Origin: Limisalsivibrio acetivorans
GTDB lineage: Bacteria > Chrysiogenota > Deferribacteres > Deferribacterales > Geovibrionaceae
NCBI RefSeq assembly: GCF_000421105.1
Contig: NZ_ATWF01000001.1
Span: forward strand, 264,668-328,667
Direction: 5' to 3'
Length of the DNA: 64,000 nucleotides
The position numbers and the translations under genes were made by a program. The notes under the pieces were generated by a model that worked only from the letters and a program-made list of their open reading frames with translations, was not told the origin of the DNA and did not search any database. Below are positions 16,714-23,962 of this stretch, one piece after another. The number at the start of each line of letters is the position of its first letter. Position 1 is the stretch's first letter.

Positions 16714-16788
16714 TCGGTGCTCCTTTGACGTGGTGGTTAAAGAGCTACGATGCTAACGCACCTGACCTCTTTTGACCACTACTTAAAA

Positions 16789-16813
16789 GTTGCACTTAAT
16801 TATTGAATCCAGG
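16789..16813 (-). repeat. Right terminal inverted repeat of the IS30 element
   Basis: Read on the minus strand it begins CCTGGATTCAA and ends AAGTGCAAC, pairing with the left repeat. It lies 76 bp upstream of the transposase start, so it may overlap the transposase promoter. Confidence 0.88.
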
Positions 16814-16985
16814 AAAGATTGCAGGGGACTTTTTCGGGAACAAAGTTCCCCGCACCCCTCAAAAACTCCTTTATCTATCTGAATAATTTTCCATCCATGG
16901 AAATTTTTCTGCCGTTCGAAGAAAGAGACTTCCTTCTCACTTACACAAGCGAGCTTTCGTCCATGAAAGCTTATCCACATAACCC
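16814..16985. repeat. Hairpin-repeat mosaic resuming after the IS30 element
   Basis: This segment continues the repeat unit cut by the IS and is almost identical to 14735-14905. It contains the GGGAAC-AAA-GTTCCC hairpin (about 16836-16850), the TTTCCATCCATGGAAA palindrome (about 16888-16905) and an AGCTTTCG/ATGAAAGCT pair near 16955-16975. It ends at the stop of the aminotransferase gene. It holds no gene. Confidence 0.82.
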
Positions 16986-18275
16986 TTACCCTATCCAGTC
17001 ACAGACCTTCTCGATCGCCTTAACAACGTTGCCGCAATAGGTTCTCAGGTATTCGCCGTTCAGCTCTTCCTCTGAGGGTATCTGTTCTGCAGCGGTTATT
17101 GCCCTTGCTCCATCGAAGTCCACATAGGCAAGCCTTACTGTGAGCTCCTTTTCCGGTCTGCCAAACTCGGAGCCGGGAAGCATAGCAACCCCTGCCTCAT
17201 TAAGTATCGTTTCGCACAGTTCAGATGAAGTATAGATACCCTTCTTCTCAAGCTTTTCTCTGAGCGGCTCGAAGTCGGGGAACAGGTAAAAACCACCCAT
17301 AGGTCTTTCCACGCCAACACCCTTTTCGATAAGCATATCGGCGCACCATGTTCCAAGAGCCTTTACGATACGGCGTGACTGCCAAAGGTAGTTCTCTATC
17401 GCAAGTCCACCTTTGAATGCGCTGACAGCAGCATACTGTATCGGTGCACTTGTGGCTGTATAGGTTTCACTAGCCACAACGGACATCTTATCCAGAAGCC
17501 AGCGAAGTGTTCTGGGTATGGCGAAGGTTCCAAGCCTCCATCCACCCGCACCGCACCATTTGCTGAGACCGCTGGAGATGATAGTCCCTTCGGGGTAGTA
17601 GCGTGCTATGGAGATATGCTTGCCTTCATGGTGGAGTTCACCGTAAATCTCATCGGAGAGGACTACGATCTTGTATTTTCTGGCGACCTCTGCCAAAGCC
17701 TCCAGTTGCTCGGGACCGTAGGTATAGCCTGTGGGGTTATTGGGGTAGTTAAGTATCAGGATCCTTGGTCTGCTGGGGTCTTTACTGCACTCCTTATCGA
17801 TCTCTTCGGGGGTGATGAGCCATTTGTTACTCTCGGTGGTATCTATCCATTTCACCTGACGGCCGATAATCTGTGCCTGGGGTGCATAGGATACCCAGCT
17901 GGGTGTGGGGATCATAAGATCGCCGTAGTATACGAGCTGAACGATGAACATGAGCTCCTTCGAACCGGGGCCGATTATGATATCCTCGCCGGAATAATCC
18001 AGACCCTGAGTACGTCTATAGTAGTCCGCAACGGTGTTGCGAAGCTCCATAAGCCCCTTAACGGGGAGGTAGTCCTTCTGGTGGGCGTTTACCTTAAGCA
18101 TATCCACAACGGGCTGGGGGACGGGGAAGGGGGATTGGCCGAGGCCAAGTTTATATACCTGACGCCCCTCCTTGAGCAGTTCGTTACTTCGTTCGTTTAT
18201 GGCAAGTGTGGCAGAAACGGGGAGGCCTCTGACGTTAAGGTTAAGATGGATGTCCGGTTGTTGATTGGTATTCAT
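16986..18275 (-). CDS. PLP-dependent aminotransferase, class I/II
   Basis: The 429-residue aminotransferase contains the PLP lysine in SSGLSKWCGAGGWRLG, NYPNNPTGYTY before it, and LSDEIYGELHH with the ring-stacking Asp and Tyr. The C-terminus has the substrate-binding Arg in ELTVRLAYVDFDG. ATG 18275 is chosen because GAGGAAA lies just upstream; the ATG at 18287 has no such site. It could act on aspartate, alanine or aromatic amino acids; the sequence does not decide. It is monocistronic on the minus strand, next to the repeat block. Confidence 0.88.
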   Translation of the reverse strand: MNTNQQPDIHLNLNVRGLPVSATLAINERSNELLKEGRQVYKLGLGQSPFPVPQPVVDMLKVNAHQKDYLPVKGLMELRNTVADYYRRTQGLDYSGEDIIIGPGSKELMFIVQLVYYGDLMIPTPSWVSYAPQAQIIGRQVKWIDTTESNKWLITPEEIDKECSKDPSRPRILILNYPNNPTGYTYGPEQLEALAEVARKYKIVVLSDEIYGELHHEGKHISIARYYPEGTIISSGLSKWCGAGGWRLGTFAIPRTLRWLLDKMSVVASETYTATSAPIQYAAVSAFKGGLAIENYLWQSRRIVKALGTWCADMLIEKGVGVERPMGGFYLFPDFEPLREKLEKKGIYTSSELCETILNEAGVAMLPGSEFGRPEKELTVRLAYVDFDGARAITAAEQIPSEEELNGEYLRTYCGNVVKAIEKVCDWIG

Positions 18276-18345
18276 GTCTTTCCTCATAGTTTAGTTAAGT
18301 TCTTAGATATTCCCAACAGCTTGATTAGTCAATAATCATGTAACT

Positions 18346-18371
18346 AAAAAGGGCGGGTGAACCACCCGCCC
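18346..18371 (-). terminator. Terminator of the first TRAP transporter operon
   Basis: A nine-base GC stem (GGGCGGGTG with CACCCGCCC, three-base loop, 18351-18371) is followed on the minus strand by five T. It lies 8 bp after the permease stop. Confidence 0.9.
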
Positions 18372-18378
18372 ATATCAA

Positions 18379-20448
18379 TTATGCTAACTGCGGTTCGCTC
18401 TTCATCCTGACCCTCTGGATAAGGTATACAAGAAGTATAATTGCGAGACCAACTGGGTACATATAGTATCTTTGGGAATCATCGAAGCCGAAGAAGTTTA
18501 TATTCAGCTTGTTGAATATGCTTATCAGCGATCCCGGGTGGTAGAGGATGAGGGATGCAAAGAGGAGCAGAGGTATATCATACCATCTGTTCCTGATTAT
18601 GAACCATCCCTGTACGGCGCTGGTGAAGGCAAAGGCTCCACCCACAGCCATAAGGAAGATCAATATACCCTGGGGCCAGCTGTATATGTTGTGCAGGATA
18701 AGGTCGGGGTTGAAAACGAACATGAAGGGGATGACCGCCGTTCTCATGTCGTATGCAAAACCCTGCAGACCTGTGGGGATCGGTTCCGAGTCCGCAATGG
18801 CCGCCGCCGCATAGGAGGCAAGCCCCACTGGTGGCGTATCATCCGCAAGGATACCGAAGTAGAAGCAGAAGAGGTGCGCCGCCATAAGGGGGACCATAAG
18901 GCCGTATAGCCCGCCTAGCTGTACGATGATTGGCGCTGTTAGCGATGCCATAACTATATACGTTGCCGTTGTGGGAAGACCCATACCGAGCATCAAACTG
19001 GCGATGGCTGTGATAAGCAGAAGGAGGAAAACGTTGCCCTGTGAGAGGGTTTCAACGATCATGGTGATCATTCCTCCGATACCCATGTTCACAATACCCA
19101 CGATGATACCCGCAGAGGCCGTTGCCAGTGCAACGGAGACCATGTTACGGCTGCCTGCTATGAAGCCCTTGAATACTATAGCAAGTCCTGTCTTAAGAGC
19201 CTGTGCAACGTTTTTGTCACCGACGAGGAACTGTTTTCTAACCTCTTGTGCGAAGATGATCAGGATAAGAACGAGGATAGCGTTATAGGCTGCTTTTTCA
19301 GGCGAATGTCTCAGTACGACAAGCTCATAGACCAGCATGCCTATGGGGAGCAGATAGTGGAAACCGTTCTTTAGTGTGCCTTTGAAGCTGGGTACATCCT
19401 CCGGGGGGAGCCCCTTCATCCCGAGTTTGCTTGCTTCCAGGTGTGTAACGTAGAAGAGTGCAATATACGAGACAAATGCGGGAACTGCCGCCGCCTTAAC
19501 AACCTGAATGTATGGGACGTTCACGTACTCTGCGATGATGAAAGCCGCTGCACCCATGATAGGGGGCATCAGCTGTCCATCGGTACTCGCCGCAACCTCG
19601 GTTGCCGCGGCCTTCTTAGCCGGATAGCCCACCTTTTTCATGAGAGGGATTGTGAAGGTTCCCGTTGTTACGATATTTGCGATACTGGAACCGGATACGA
19701 GGCCGGTGAATCCGCTCGATACGATGGCCGCCTTTGCTGGTCCTCCTTTGTATTTACCGAGGAGTGACAGCGCAAGGTCTATGAAGAATTTACCTGCTCC
19801 GGCCTTGTCCAGCATGGCGCCGAGTAGAACGAATAGGTAAACGATGGATGCGGATACACCGAGGGGTATTCCGTATATTCCTTCGGTAGAAAGGGATATC
19901 TGGTTCAGGTATTTAGTGAGCGAAACCCCTTTGAAGGCAAGGACGCCGGGCATATGAGGCCCTGCGAAGGCATAGGCTGTGAAAATAAGTGCGATTATCG
20001 TAAGAGCCGGCCCTATGGAGCGTCTTGTTGCTTCGAGGAGTAGAACTATCAATGCCAGACCTATGATGATGTCACGCTGAATCGGCATACCCTGACGCAT
20101 GGCCAGACCTTCCCAGTCGAAAACGATATAGAGGGAGGCGAGTACGCCTGCGATGGCGAAAAGGTAATCTATCACAGGTATTTTGTCCAATGTCGATAAA
20201 AACTTAAGACCTTTACGTGGTCTTTTCAGTAGTGGTACGTTAAGAAAAAGCAGAGCTAAAGCGAAAGCGAGGTGGATTGCCCGTGTTTTTGTGCTGTCAA
20301 GAATTAGCCAGCTAGCAAGGGAAAGCTGGAATATTGCCCATGATGCTGCGATAACTCCAATTATCAGTTTCTCATGGTTGCGGAGCGACCTCAGTTCCCC
20401 CGATTCTTCCTTAAGAATCTCCTCTGCTGATTTAATCTTCCTGCTCAT
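18379..20448 (-). CDS. TRAP transporter fused permease (TAXI type, DctQM fusion)
   Basis: The 689-residue membrane protein has many hydrophobic segments. The N-terminal part (about 25-150) corresponds to the small DctQ-like subunit. The rest is the large DctM-like subunit with GSSIANIVTTGTFTIPLMKKVGYP, ASTDGQLMPPIMGAAAFIIAEY and MGLPTTATYIVMASLTAP. Such fused proteins take up carboxylates with a sodium gradient, together with a TAXI-type periplasmic receptor, here the gene 66 bp upstream. The substrate (glutamate, succinate, acetate or similar) is not determined. Confidence 0.93.
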   Translation of the reverse strand: MSRKIKSAEEILKEESGELRSLRNHEKLIIGVIAASWAIFQLSLASWLILDSTKTRAIHLAFALALLFLNVPLLKRPRKGLKFLSTLDKIPVIDYLFAIAGVLASLYIVFDWEGLAMRQGMPIQRDIIIGLALIVLLLEATRRSIGPALTIIALIFTAYAFAGPHMPGVLAFKGVSLTKYLNQISLSTEGIYGIPLGVSASIVYLFVLLGAMLDKAGAGKFFIDLALSLLGKYKGGPAKAAIVSSGFTGLVSGSSIANIVTTGTFTIPLMKKVGYPAKKAAATEVAASTDGQLMPPIMGAAAFIIAEYVNVPYIQVVKAAAVPAFVSYIALFYVTHLEASKLGMKGLPPEDVPSFKGTLKNGFHYLLPIGMLVYELVVLRHSPEKAAYNAILVLILIIFAQEVRKQFLVGDKNVAQALKTGLAIVFKGFIAGSRNMVSVALATASAGIIVGIVNMGIGGMITMIVETLSQGNVFLLLLITAIASLMLGMGLPTTATYIVMASLTAPIIVQLGGLYGLMVPLMAAHLFCFYFGILADDTPPVGLASYAAAAIADSEPIPTGLQGFAYDMRTAVIPFMFVFNPDLILHNIYSWPQGILIFLMAVGGAFAFTSAVQGWFIIRNRWYDIPLLLFASLILYHPGSLISIFNKLNINFFGFDDSQRYYMYPVGLAIILLVYLIQRVRMKSEPQLA

Positions 20449-20459
20449 ATCATCCCCTT

Positions 20460-20491
20460 AAAAAAATAGAGGGCCCCCATCGGAGCCCCCT
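20460..20491 (-). terminator. Intercistronic terminator/attenuator between TAXI receptor and permease
   Basis: Between the receptor and permease genes lies a ten-base stem with two G-U pairs and a four-base loop (20468-20491), followed on the minus strand by a run of T. Partial termination here would give more receptor than permease. Confidence 0.75.
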
Positions 20492-20514
20492 TTCGTTGGA
20501 TTAATTAAATAAGC

Positions 20515-21507
20515 TTACTTTATGAGGTCTTTGTTGACATACTCAACGAGACCGGATTCCTTGTAGTACTTAAGAGCACCGGGGTGTACGGGTGCGGACA
20601 TACCGGCGAGCATGTCTTTCTTCGTAAGTACGGAGTAAGCGGGGTGGAGCTTCTTGAATTCTTCAAAGTTTTCGAAAACTTCTTTTGTGATAGCGTAAAC
20701 AACATCATCGGAAACGTCTGCGGAGGTTACGAGGGTAGCCTTAACGCCGACACTCTCAACGTCTTTTTCGTTGATCGCTGTGGGGTAGTTCTTTATGTCG
20801 ATTACAGACTTAGCGTAGTAGGGGTGCTTTGCGATAAGTTCATCAACGGGGGAGCCTACTATGGGGATAAGGGAAACCTTAATCCTGCCGGAAGTAGCTT
20901 CGCTGATATTACCGTTGGGGTGGCCCACTGTGTAGAAGAAAGCGTCGAGTCTTTCGTCCTGAAGGAGACCGGGAGCTTCAACAGCCTTAACATACTCTGC
21001 ATCTACGCTTTCTTCTGAAAGACCGAAGGCGCCGAGAACGTCTTTAGAGTTCTGGAGCTGACCGGAACCGGGGTTACCGATATTTACTCTTTTGCCCTTG
21101 AGGCTTTTAACATCGGTTACTCCACTGTCTGCTGCAGCTATAAGAGTGATGGATTCGGGATGGATGGAGAATACAGAGCGAAGCTTCTCCTGAGCACCGC
21201 GGTTCTGCCACTCTGCAGTACCGTGAACAGCCTGATACTGTCTGTCGGACTGAGCGATACCGAACTCAAGGTCGCCGGTGAGAACTGCGTTGATGTTATA
21301 AACAGACCCGCCCGTTGATTCAACGGTGGCCTTGATTCCGTACTCTTTGGACTTCTTGTTGATGATACGGCTGATTGCACCGCCGGTGGGGTAATAAACG
21401 CCTGTAACGCCGCCTGTACCGATGGTTACGAATGTCCTTGCCTGAACAATAGGAGTTACGGCAAGAGCAAAAAGAAGTGCGAGTGTGATAATACCGATTC
21501 TTTTCAT
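20515..21507 (-). CDS. TAXI-family TRAP transporter solute receptor
   Basis: The 330-residue periplasmic receptor begins with a Sec signal peptide (MKRIGIITLALLFALAVTPIVQA) and then FVTIGTGGVTGVYYPTGGAISRIINK, the N-terminal signature of the TAXI group. ATG 21507 is used because GGAGGA lies five bases upstream; an ATG at 21519 has no such site. It hands its ligand to the fused permease encoded next. Its start is preceded by a good sigma-70-type promoter and by two copies of an 11-bp direct repeat. Confidence 0.93.
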   Translation of the reverse strand: MKRIGIITLALLFALAVTPIVQARTFVTIGTGGVTGVYYPTGGAISRIINKKSKEYGIKATVESTGGSVYNINAVLTGDLEFGIAQSDRQYQAVHGTAEWQNRGAQEKLRSVFSIHPESITLIAAADSGVTDVKSLKGKRVNIGNPGSGQLQNSKDVLGAFGLSEESVDAEYVKAVEAPGLLQDERLDAFFYTVGHPNGNISEATSGRIKVSLIPIVGSPVDELIAKHPYYAKSVIDIKNYPTAINEKDVESVGVKATLVTSADVSDDVVYAITKEVFENFEEFKKLHPAYSVLTKKDMLAGMSAPVHPGALKYYKESGLVEYVNKDLIK

Positions 21508-21530
21508 ACGATCCTCCATAAAAAAATAAT

Positions 21531-21541
21531 AATTTAAGCAC
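21531..21541. repeat. Direct repeat copy A near the TAXI promoter
   Basis: AATTTAAGCAC lies between the -10 box and the start codon of the TAXI receptor gene. A perfect second copy lies at 21624-21634, upstream of the -35, so the pair brackets the promoter. They may be binding sites for a regulator. Confidence 0.35.
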
Positions 21542-21547
21542 AGTTAA

Positions 21548-21577
21548 AAGATACCGGATAAATCTGGAATCTGTCAA
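21548..21577 (-). promoter_or_regulatory. Promoter of the first TAXI-TRAP operon
   Basis: TTGACA (-35, 21572-21577 on the minus strand) and TATCTT (-10, 21548-21553) lie 18 bp apart, about 40 bp upstream of the receptor ATG. Confidence 0.5.
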
Positions 21578-21623
21578 TATTTTATTAATCTCTATAAATC
21601 ATAGTTTTATCAATGATAAGTAA

Positions 21624-21634
21624 AATTTAAGCAC
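21624..21634. repeat. Direct repeat copy B near the TAXI promoter
   Basis: This is a perfect 11-bp match to copy A (21531-21541), 93 bp away on the far side of the promoter. Nothing else recognisable lies in the remaining intergenic sequence up to about 22000. Confidence 0.35.
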
Positions 21635-22004
21635 TAGCTGATTAAAAAAAGATCAACGTGTGGTAAAAAATTCATAAGAATAATTACTTAAGACTGCCGA
21701 TTGGTAGGGATATGTTGTTACGGACAGAGTTAACAATACTGGACGCAGGTTTAGCCCCACGAAACAATGCCCACGGCATCTTCGATAAGGTTGTTCGCTT
21801 CTTAGAATGATATTATATTCTAAACCCCCTTCCTTATTGTGTAAACTGAGATATAATATCAATAATAGCATATGACCCTTTATGCGGCACTGCCCGGAAT
21901 ATAGGCACTTAATGTCGCAGGACAAACAGAGGAATTGCTGGTATTATACTCATGAAGGATATACAAGGTGCGGTTTCCCGATACGCTGGAAAATTCCGAT
22001 GCTA

Positions 22005-22032
22005 TTGACAGTATGCGATATGCATATATCGT
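22005..22032 (+). promoter_or_regulatory. Possible promoter of the PilZ gene
   Basis: A perfect TTGACA (22005-22010) is followed 16 bp later by TATCGT (22027-22032), a four-of-six match to the -10 consensus. It lies about 47 bp before the TTG start at 22079. Confidence 0.35.
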
Positions 22033-22078
22033 TTTACCAGCGGGTATGCTGAATAATATTTTTTTTAATGGAGTGATT

Positions 22079-22438
22079 TTGAGCCCTGACAAGGAAAGAA
22101 GAGACTCTGCACGTACGGAGATACGCATAGAGCTTTTTGTGAAAAAAGAGGACAGTGAGGAGATGTACACACCGATGAGGGCGGTTGATATATCTTCCAA
22201 AGGTCTTCGTTTGAGGGATAAGGGACTGCTCTCTCCGGGAATGAGGATCTCAGTTGCATCCTATGACAATATCGATGACGAGAGCAAGAGCAGTGCAGGG
22301 CGTGTGGCAAGGTTTGATACACTTGATATAGGCCCTATCTCAGGTCTCGTGGTTTGGGCGGATGGAGCCCATGCGGGTGTACTCCTGGAGGATTTATCCG
22401 CAGAATGCAGAGAAAAGATAGAGATGCTTACCATCTGA
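22079..22438 (+). CDS. PilZ-domain protein (c-di-GMP receptor)
   Basis: The 119-residue protein has the two c-di-GMP-binding elements of PilZ: the RRDSAR arginine motif near the N-terminus and VDISSKGLRL (D/NxSxxG) about 40 residues later. The TTG start at 22079 is preferred because GGAG lies five bases upstream and it puts the arginine motif near the N-terminus. An upstream ATG at 21968 in the same frame would add 37 residues crossing the putative promoter. The target is unknown. Together with the HD-GYP gene at the left edge it shows c-di-GMP signalling in this organism. Confidence 0.78.
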   Translation: MSPDKERRDSARTEIRIELFVKKEDSEEMYTPMRAVDISSKGLRLRDKGLLSPGMRISVASYDNIDDESKSSAGRVARFDTLDIGPISGLVVWADGAHAGVLLEDLSAECREKIEMLTI

Positions 22439-22484
22439 TGATATAGTGTTCACTGATTTATAAATATCCACAGAGGTGATTTCC

Positions 22485-23534
22485 ATGAGTGCCGAGGAAC
22501 TGCCTAGAACCGTAACCTATGATGGCGGACGGTTATTCTTTCTCGACCAGACACTTCTCCCCATTGAGGTTAAACAGGAGGAGCAGACAGGTATTGAACA
22601 GGTCTACGACTCCATAAAAAGACTTAAAGTGCGGGGAGCTCCCGCCATAGGTATAGCTGGTGCGTACGGTCTTGTTGTATCTATGCGGGATAAAAAAGGA
22701 TACTCCTTTGAAGACTTTATGGGCAAGCTTAGGGATAATGCAGAATATCTTAACAGCTCCCGCCCCACTGCTGTTAATCTCAGCTGGGCACTCAAAAGAC
22801 TGGTTCGCTGTGCTGAGAGTGCAGGGGAGTCCAGCGGCGAAGATCTTTTCCGCCTTATTGAGAGGGAGGCTGTTTATATTCACGAGGAGGATAAGAGCAT
22901 CTGCCGCTCCATAGGGGAGCATGGGGCAGGGCTTATCCGAAACGGTATGGGTGTTCTGACCCACTGCAACGCAGGCGCACTGGCGACCAGCGAGTTCGGT
23001 ACGGCAACATCCCCGATGTATACAGCGCATTCCAACGGCATTAGCTTCCGTGTCTTTGCCGATGAGACACGTCCGCTTCTCCAGGGTGCAAGGTTGACAT
23101 CGTGGGAGCTTCAGCAGGCTGGTCTTGATGTCACGCTTATAACGGATAATATGGCCGCCTTCATGATGAACAGCGGTGAGATTGATCTGGTTATCGTGGG
23201 AACCGACAGGGTTGCTGCAAACGGTGATGTGGCTAACAAGATAGGGACGCTGGGCGTTGCTGTTTTAGCGAAGCATTTTGGGATACCCTTCTATGTCGCC
23301 TGCCCTTCATCAACCATAGATATGGAAACGCCGGATGGTGAGTCCATTGTGATCGAAGAGCGCGGGGATGAGGAGGTTACAAGCTTCGGTGAGCGCAGGA
23401 CAGCACCCGAGGGTGTAAAGGTTCGCAACCCCGCCTTTGATGTTACTCCGGCGGAGCTCATAACAGGGATAATAACCGAGAAGGGTATACTAAAGCCCCC
23501 CTTTAGCGAGGGGCTGAACAGAATGTTCGGCTAG
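22485..23534 (+). CDS. mtnA: S-methyl-5-thioribose-1-phosphate isomerase
   Basis: The 349-residue eIF2B-like isomerase converts methylthioribose-1-phosphate to methylthioribulose-1-phosphate in methionine salvage. The catalytic Cys161 is in THCNAGALATS and the Asp241 in VIVGTDRVAANGDVANKIGT. The N-terminal KVRGAPAIGIAGAYG sugar-phosphate motif is intact. ATG 22485 follows AGAGGTGAT at a proper distance; a GTG at 22476 overlaps that site. No other salvage gene is nearby. Its 3' end overlaps the convergent CBS-domain gene by 4 bp. Confidence 0.93.
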   Translation: MSAEELPRTVTYDGGRLFFLDQTLLPIEVKQEEQTGIEQVYDSIKRLKVRGAPAIGIAGAYGLVVSMRDKKGYSFEDFMGKLRDNAEYLNSSRPTAVNLSWALKRLVRCAESAGESSGEDLFRLIEREAVYIHEEDKSICRSIGEHGAGLIRNGMGVLTHCNAGALATSEFGTATSPMYTAHSNGISFRVFADETRPLLQGARLTSWELQQAGLDVTLITDNMAAFMMNSGEIDLVIVGTDRVAANGDVANKIGTLGVAVLAKHFGIPFYVACPSSTIDMETPDGESIVIEERGDEEVTSFGERRTAPEGVKVRNPAFDVTPAELITGIITEKGILKPPFSEGLNRMFG

Positions 23535-23941
23535 TTTCCTGTATATGCTTTGAGGATATCCCCGAGGGATACGATCCCCACGAGCTTTCCGTTCTCAATA
23601 ATCGGTACACGGTGTACGTATTTTTCGAGCATTATTGTTGCCGCTTCCTTAACCTCATCCTCAGGTGTGAGGGTGTAGAGGGGTTCGGACATAAGCATGC
23701 GTACGTGATGATCGGAGATTTCCTTAACATCGATCATCGGGATCGCCTCTGCATCGTTAAGAATATCGGGCAGAGCCTTCATTACATCTGTTTCACTAAA
23801 AACCCCGATAACCTTGCCGTTTGAATTAACTATAGGCAAACCGGATATGTTCTTGCTTCTGATCCTGAGGATAACCTGTTTTATGGTTTCCTCCGGCTTG
23901 GCTGTGACAACTCCGGTGGTCATAATCTCTTTGATCTTCAC
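23531..23941 (-). CDS. CBS-domain pair protein
   Basis: The 136-residue protein consists of two CBS motifs (IMTTGVVTAKPEETIKQV...GLPIVNSNGKVIGVFSETDVM and MSEPLYTLTPEDEVKEAA...RVPIIENGKLVGIVSLGDILKAY). Such Bateman modules bind adenine nucleotides and report energy charge. It starts at GTG 23941 with AAGGAG upstream. It lies 21 bp after the degenerate acetyl-CoA synthetase gene on the same strand and probably belongs to that operon, which also encodes a second CBS-containing protein. Confidence 0.85.
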   Translation of the reverse strand: MKIKEIMTTGVVTAKPEETIKQVILRIRSKNISGLPIVNSNGKVIGVFSETDVMKALPDILNDAEAIPMIDVKEISDHHVRMLMSEPLYTLTPEDEVKEAATIMLEKYVHRVPIIENGKLVGIVSLGDILKAYTGN

Positions 23942-23962
23942 TTTGTTTCGCTCCTTTTCCAG

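Larger units (their letters stand above)
15741..16813 (-). mobile_element. Complete IS30-family insertion sequence
   Basis: The 1073-bp element is bounded by 25-bp imperfect terminal inverted repeats (20 of 25 positions match) and flanked by AAA on both sides (15738-15740 and 16814-16816). That is a 3-bp target duplication, because the uninterrupted repeat unit elsewhere (14731-14743) carries the joined sequence only once. It holds a single intact transposase gene. Length, inverted repeats and short duplication all fit IS30. Since both ends, the duplication and the gene are intact, it is probably a recent insertion. Confidence 0.92.

Noticed and set aside
16819..17040. Short frames (60-110 codons) running through the hairpin repeats, several beginning with similar peptides
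   Set aside because: They are translations of inverted repeats, occur on both strands, break between copies, and differ by frame-shifting changes, which argues against coding.
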